Assembly: GCF_007004655.1 (NCBI RefSeq) | Contig: NZ_ML660103.1 | Coordinates: 84,669-148,668 of the forward strand | Length of the DNA: 64,000 bases | Direction of reading: 5' to 3' | DNA from: Exilibacterium tricleocarpae | GTDB taxonomy: Bacteria; Pseudomonadota; Gammaproteobacteria; Pseudomonadales; Cellvibrionaceae | In this document: positions 61,133 through 64,000 of the stretch, piece by piece | Numbering within the stretch: position 1 is the stretch's first letter | Layout: every line of letters begins with the position of its first letter | Notes under the pieces: model-generated | Told to the model about the DNA's origin: nothing | The model's input: the letters and a program-made list of their open reading frames with translations, nothing else | Databases searched by the model: none | Translations under genes and position numbers: made by a program

Positions 61133-62215
61133 ATGAATGTCGCTTTAACACTCTTTCGTTCCTTGGGGCTGGTCGTGCTGCTGCCGGCGCTGTTGGCGGC
61201 CTGCTCGGAACCGCCACCCGTCGCAGCGCCGGTCAGACCGGTGAAGACCGTGGTGATTACTGACAGCCACAGTGGCGAAGTGCGCAGTTATCCGGGCAAG
61301 ATACGCGCCGCCGAGCGGGTCGACCTGGCGTTTCAGGTGCCCGGCCGTTTGATTCATCTGAATGTACACAACGGCCAGGAAATCGAGCGCGATTATATCA
61401 TCGCCCAACTCGACGGGCGCGACTTCGAAAGCTCTCTGAAAGCGGCGACAGCCACCTTTCAACGCGCCAAGTTAGAGTACCGCCGGGCCCAGGAACTGGT
61501 GGCCAAGCAATTGATATCGCAATCGGAATTCGACCGCCAGCGCGCCGAGCGGGATATTGCCGAGGCCGCGGCCGAACAAGCACAAAAAGCTTACGATGAT
61601 ACGTTTCTGCGCGCGCCCTTCGCCGGGGTGGTGGCCAAGCGCTATGTGGAGAACTATGGGGATGTCACTGCCAAACAGCCGATTGTCAGTCTGCAGAACA
61701 ACGCGCAGCTCGAGGTGGTGGTCAATGTGCCGGAGATTACCGTCCAGCGCTACGAGAAGGAAGAGCACAGAATCGAAGCCGTCGCGCGCTTTGAAACACT
61801 GCCCGGCGAAAAGTTCGAGCTGGAGTTGAAGGAGTTTGTCACCGAGGCGGACCCGCAGACCCAGACTTTCGAAATCGTAATGCTGCTCCAGCCCCCTGAA
61901 GCTTTCAGTGTCCTGCCTGGTATGAGTGTCTCAGTGGATGTGACGCTGCCGGCTATCGACGGGGCCACCCATTTTCTCTTGCCCGCCGCCGCTGTGTTTG
62001 CCGAGCCCACAGGCGGCGATGGACAGTTTGTCTGGGTCATTGAAGAGGACACTATGACCGTCAACCCGGTGCCGGTGGAGGTAGGCAGCCTGCGCGCCGG
62101 CGAGATCGAAATTCTCACCGGCGTAGCATTGGGTATGCGGGTGGTGACCGCCGGCGTGCACTACTTGCGCGAGGGCGACAAAGTGCGGCTGCTGGCCGAT
62201 CGCCCGGAGCATTGA
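61133..62215 (+). CDS. RND efflux membrane fusion lipoprotein
   Basis: A 360-residue adaptor with a lipoprotein signal (LGLVVLLPALLAAC, lipobox LAAC). It continues with a lipoyl half (IRAAERVDLAFQVPGRLIHL), a short helical hairpin (about 90-150), LRAPFAGVVAKRYVENYGDV and the barrel region with FVTEADPQTQTFEIVM. It links the RND pump encoded next to an outer-membrane channel not seen here. ATG 61133 is chosen because the signal peptide starts there; TTG 61103 is in frame upstream. Confidence 0.88.
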   Translation: MNVALTLFRSLGLVVLLPALLAACSEPPPVAAPVRPVKTVVITDSHSGEVRSYPGKIRAAERVDLAFQVPGRLIHLNVHNGQEIERDYIIAQLDGRDFESSLKAATATFQRAKLEYRRAQELVAKQLISQSEFDRQRAERDIAEAAAEQAQKAYDDTFLRAPFAGVVAKRYVENYGDVTAKQPIVSLQNNAQLEVVVNVPEITVQRYEKEEHRIEAVARFETLPGEKFELELKEFVTEADPQTQTFEIVMLLQPPEAFSVLPGMSVSVDVTLPAIDGATHFLLPAAAVFAEPTGGDGQFVWVIEEDTMTVNPVPVEVGSLRAGEIEILTGVALGMRVVTAGVHYLREGDKVRLLADRPEH

Positions 62216-62219
62216 GGCG

Positions 62220-64000
62220 ATGAATATTGCCGAGTACGCCATCGACAGAAAAGTCATCACGGTGGTGATGACCCTGGTGCTGCTGGTGGGCGGCGGCATC
62301 AGCTACACCGAACTGTCGCGACTTGAAGACCCGGAGTTCACCATCAAGGAGGCGCTGGTCGTCACCCATTACCCCGGTGCCACACCGCTGGAAGTGGAGC
62401 AGGAGGTGACCGATCTGCTGGAGACGGAGATTCAGCGCATGGGGCAGTTAGAGGAAATCGCATCGGTCTCCAAAGCCGGTCTGTCGATCATTACCGTCAC
62501 TATCAAAGATCAGTATGACAAGTTCACTCTGCCCGGTGTCTGGGAGCAGTTGCGCCGCAAGGTGCACGACGCCCAGCGACAACTGCCGCCGGGGGCCGAG
62601 GCGTCCAGGGTGCTCGACGATTTCGGTGATGTCTTCGGTGTCCTGCTGGCGATTACCGGCGATGGCTTCAGCGATAAGGAAATCTACGAATACGCCAAGT
62701 TTCTGCGCCGTGAACTGTTGTTGGTGCGCGATGTGGCCAAAGTGGATTTGTGGGGCGTACAACCCGAGGCCATCTATGTGGAATTTTCCCGCGCCCGCCT
62801 GGCCCAATTCGGCATCAGCCAGGCCGAGGTCTATGGCAAACTGCGCCAGCAGAATACTGTGGTCGCCGCCGGGCGCCTGCAGGTGGGCGGCGACTATGTG
62901 CGGATCGACTCGCCGGTGGGAATCGGCGCGGTGCGCGACATCGAAAACCTGATTCTGCGCGAGGCCGGCGCCGGCGGCGCCAAGTTGATTTACCTGCGCG
63001 ATGTGGCCCGGGTCAGTCGCGAGTACCTGTCCCCGCCGGCGCAGGTGTTGCGATTTAACGGCGCGCCGGCGGTGAGCCTCGCCATCTCCACGGTCACCGG
63101 TGGCAGTGTCACTGAACTCGGCGCCGATGTGGCGGCGCGTCTGGAGACGTTGCGGGCACAGACGCCGGTCGGACTGGAAGTGCATCCGGTGTATATGCAG
63201 CCGGAGATCGTCGCTGAGGCGATCGGTACTTTTACCGTCAATCTGATGCAGGCGATTGCCATAGTGATCGTGGTGCTGTTGATCTTTATGGGCCTGCGCG
63301 CCGGGTTGATTATCGGCGGTGTGCTGGTGATCACGGTGATCGCCACGTTTATCCTGATGCGCTTAACGGATGTCGCACTCGAGCGGGTCTCCCTCGGTGC
63401 TCTGGTTATCGCCCTGGGGATGCTGGTCGACAATGCCATAGTGGTGACCGAGGGTATGCTGGTGCGGATTCAGGCGGGTGTGCGGCGGCTGCAGGCTGCC
63501 CGCGAGGCGGTGGGGCAGACGCTGTGGCCGCTGTGCGGGGCCACAGTGATTGCCATACTGGCATTTGCCGCCATCGGCCTGTCGCAGGACGACACCGGTG
63601 AATTTTGTCTCAGTCTGTTTCAGGTCATGCTGTTTTCGTTGACCTTGAGTTGGATTATCGCCGTTACCATCACGCCGCTGCTGTGCTACTGGTTACTCCC
63701 CGGACCCGCGGCTGAGGGCGCCGCCCCGACGGCGCTGAAGGACGTCTATGGCGGTCCTTTGTTTAGCCGCTACCGGCGCCTGCTCGAAGCTTGTCTGCGG
63801 CGGCGTTGGTTGACGCTCGGGGTGATGGCGGCGCTGCTGTCCGCTGCTGTCTATGGTTTTTTCCAGGTGCAGGGCTCTTTCTTTCCGAAGTCGACCATGT
63901 CCAAGTTTATGATCCACTACTGGCTGCCGGAGGGAACGGATATTCGCAAAACCTTTGCCGACGTGCAGGTGCTGGAACAGGCGGTTCTCGCCGACGACCG
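62220..64000 (+). CDS. RND efflux transporter, N-terminal part (runs off the window)
   Basis: The first 593 codons of an inner-membrane RND pump. It has the start MNIAEYAIDRKVITVVMTLV, SRLEDPEFTIKEALVVTHYP, the periplasmic porter domain, then helices with FTVNLMQAIAIVIVVLLIFM and the proton-relay helix LVIALGMLVDNAIVVTEGML with its Asp. This wording fits the AcrB/Czc-like HAE1 group and pumps with short fusion proteins. ATG 62220 follows GAGGCG and is 5 nt from the fusion protein stop. Confidence 0.92.
   Translation, partial: MNIAEYAIDRKVITVVMTLVLLVGGGISYTELSRLEDPEFTIKEALVVTHYPGATPLEVEQEVTDLLETEIQRMGQLEEIASVSKAGLSIITVTIKDQYDKFTLPGVWEQLRRKVHDAQRQLPPGAEASRVLDDFGDVFGVLLAITGDGFSDKEIYEYAKFLRRELLLVRDVAKVDLWGVQPEAIYVEFSRARLAQFGISQAEVYGKLRQQNTVVAAGRLQVGGDYVRIDSPVGIGAVRDIENLILREAGAGGAKLIYLRDVARVSREYLSPPAQVLRFNGAPAVSLAISTVTGGSVTELGADVAARLETLRAQTPVGLEVHPVYMQPEIVAEAIGTFTVNLMQAIAIVIVVLLIFMGLRAGLIIGGVLVITVIATFILMRLTDVALERVSLGALVIALGMLVDNAIVVTEGMLVRIQAGVRRLQAAREAVGQTLWPLCGATVIAILAFAAIGLSQDDTGEFCLSLFQVMLFSLTLSWIIAVTITPLLCYWLLPGPAAEGAAPTALKDVYGGPLFSRYRRLLEACLRRRWLTLGVMAALLSAAVYGFFQVQGSFFPKSTMSKFMIHYWLPEGTDIRKTFADVQVLEQAVLADD

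Noticed and set aside
1..64000. CRISPR arrays, tRNA or rRNA genes
   Set aside because: No regularly spaced identical repeats with unique spacers, no cloverleaf-like stretches and no rRNA-like segments were noticed. A covariance-model scan would be decisive, but I could not run one.

Overview
The window looks like chromosomal DNA of a GC-rich Gram-negative gammaproteobacterium. A marine Cellvibrionales-type organism is my best guess, from inference rather than from any marker gene. Supporting signs are outer-membrane machinery (a TonB2-type energiser, RND and MacAB-like exporters, lipoproteins), sigma-54 regulation, an Anr/Fnr-type box, and tightly packed operons with ATGA or GTGA overlaps. 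I found no rRNA, tRNA or CRISPR array.

Layout. 1-717: start of an aspartate ammonia-lyase gene (minus). 1402-3249: acetolactate synthase large subunit. 3325-10947 (minus): a MacAB-like ABC exporter (membrane fusion protein, ATPase, two FtsX-type permeases), then a sigma-54 response regulator and an NtrY-like histidine kinase. A well-matched sigma-54 promoter and two palindromic upstream sites lie ahead of the exporter. 12146-15017: a little-known four-gene cluster (cytosolic M48 peptidase with a TerB-like tail, two paralogous small proteins, a membrane protein). 15650-23514: an Mrp-type Na+/H+ antiporter operon with three antiporter-like subunits. 24584-29647: DUF3450, TtpC-like, ExbB, ExbD, TonB and TPR genes. 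30098-38642: DUF502, an FtsH-like protease with a disrupted start, a lipoprotein, PilZ, glgC, OsmC, glgP and a small membrane protein. 39111-46844: a complete bacterial V-type ATPase operon in the order B-D-I-K-E-DUF2764-A. 47282-49837: a ZIP transporter, an acetyltransferase, arfB and a small membrane protein. 49840-54690: an AT-richer, decayed and probably acquired segment with a nonsense-mutated gene, a duplicated gene fragment, an operon for a SleB-like hydrolase, signal peptidase I and a propeller-like protein, and an IS5-type transposase remnant. 54694-60458 (minus): flavin monooxygenase/acyl-CoA dehydrogenase-like, PEP mutase-like, FAD oxidoreductase, acetate kinase and phosphotransacetylase. 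61133-64000: an RND efflux pump running off the window.

A dispersed palindromic repeat occurs at about 913-1074, 6093-6248, 38816-38955 and 46991-47145. Each copy has 30-nt arms that pair perfectly or with one mismatch. The middle of the arm differs between copies, with matching changes on both sides, while the loop keeps a conserved inner hairpin. Two copies with the same left arm bracket the V-ATPase operon together with an 83-bp direct repeat, and the operon order is a circular permutation of the chlamydial/spirochaete order. That combination is the most unusual signal here.

Functionally, the window is rich in sodium and proton bioenergetics: the V-ATPase rotor subunit keeps residues matching known Na+ ligands, and the Mrp operon and TonB energiser also work on ion gradients.
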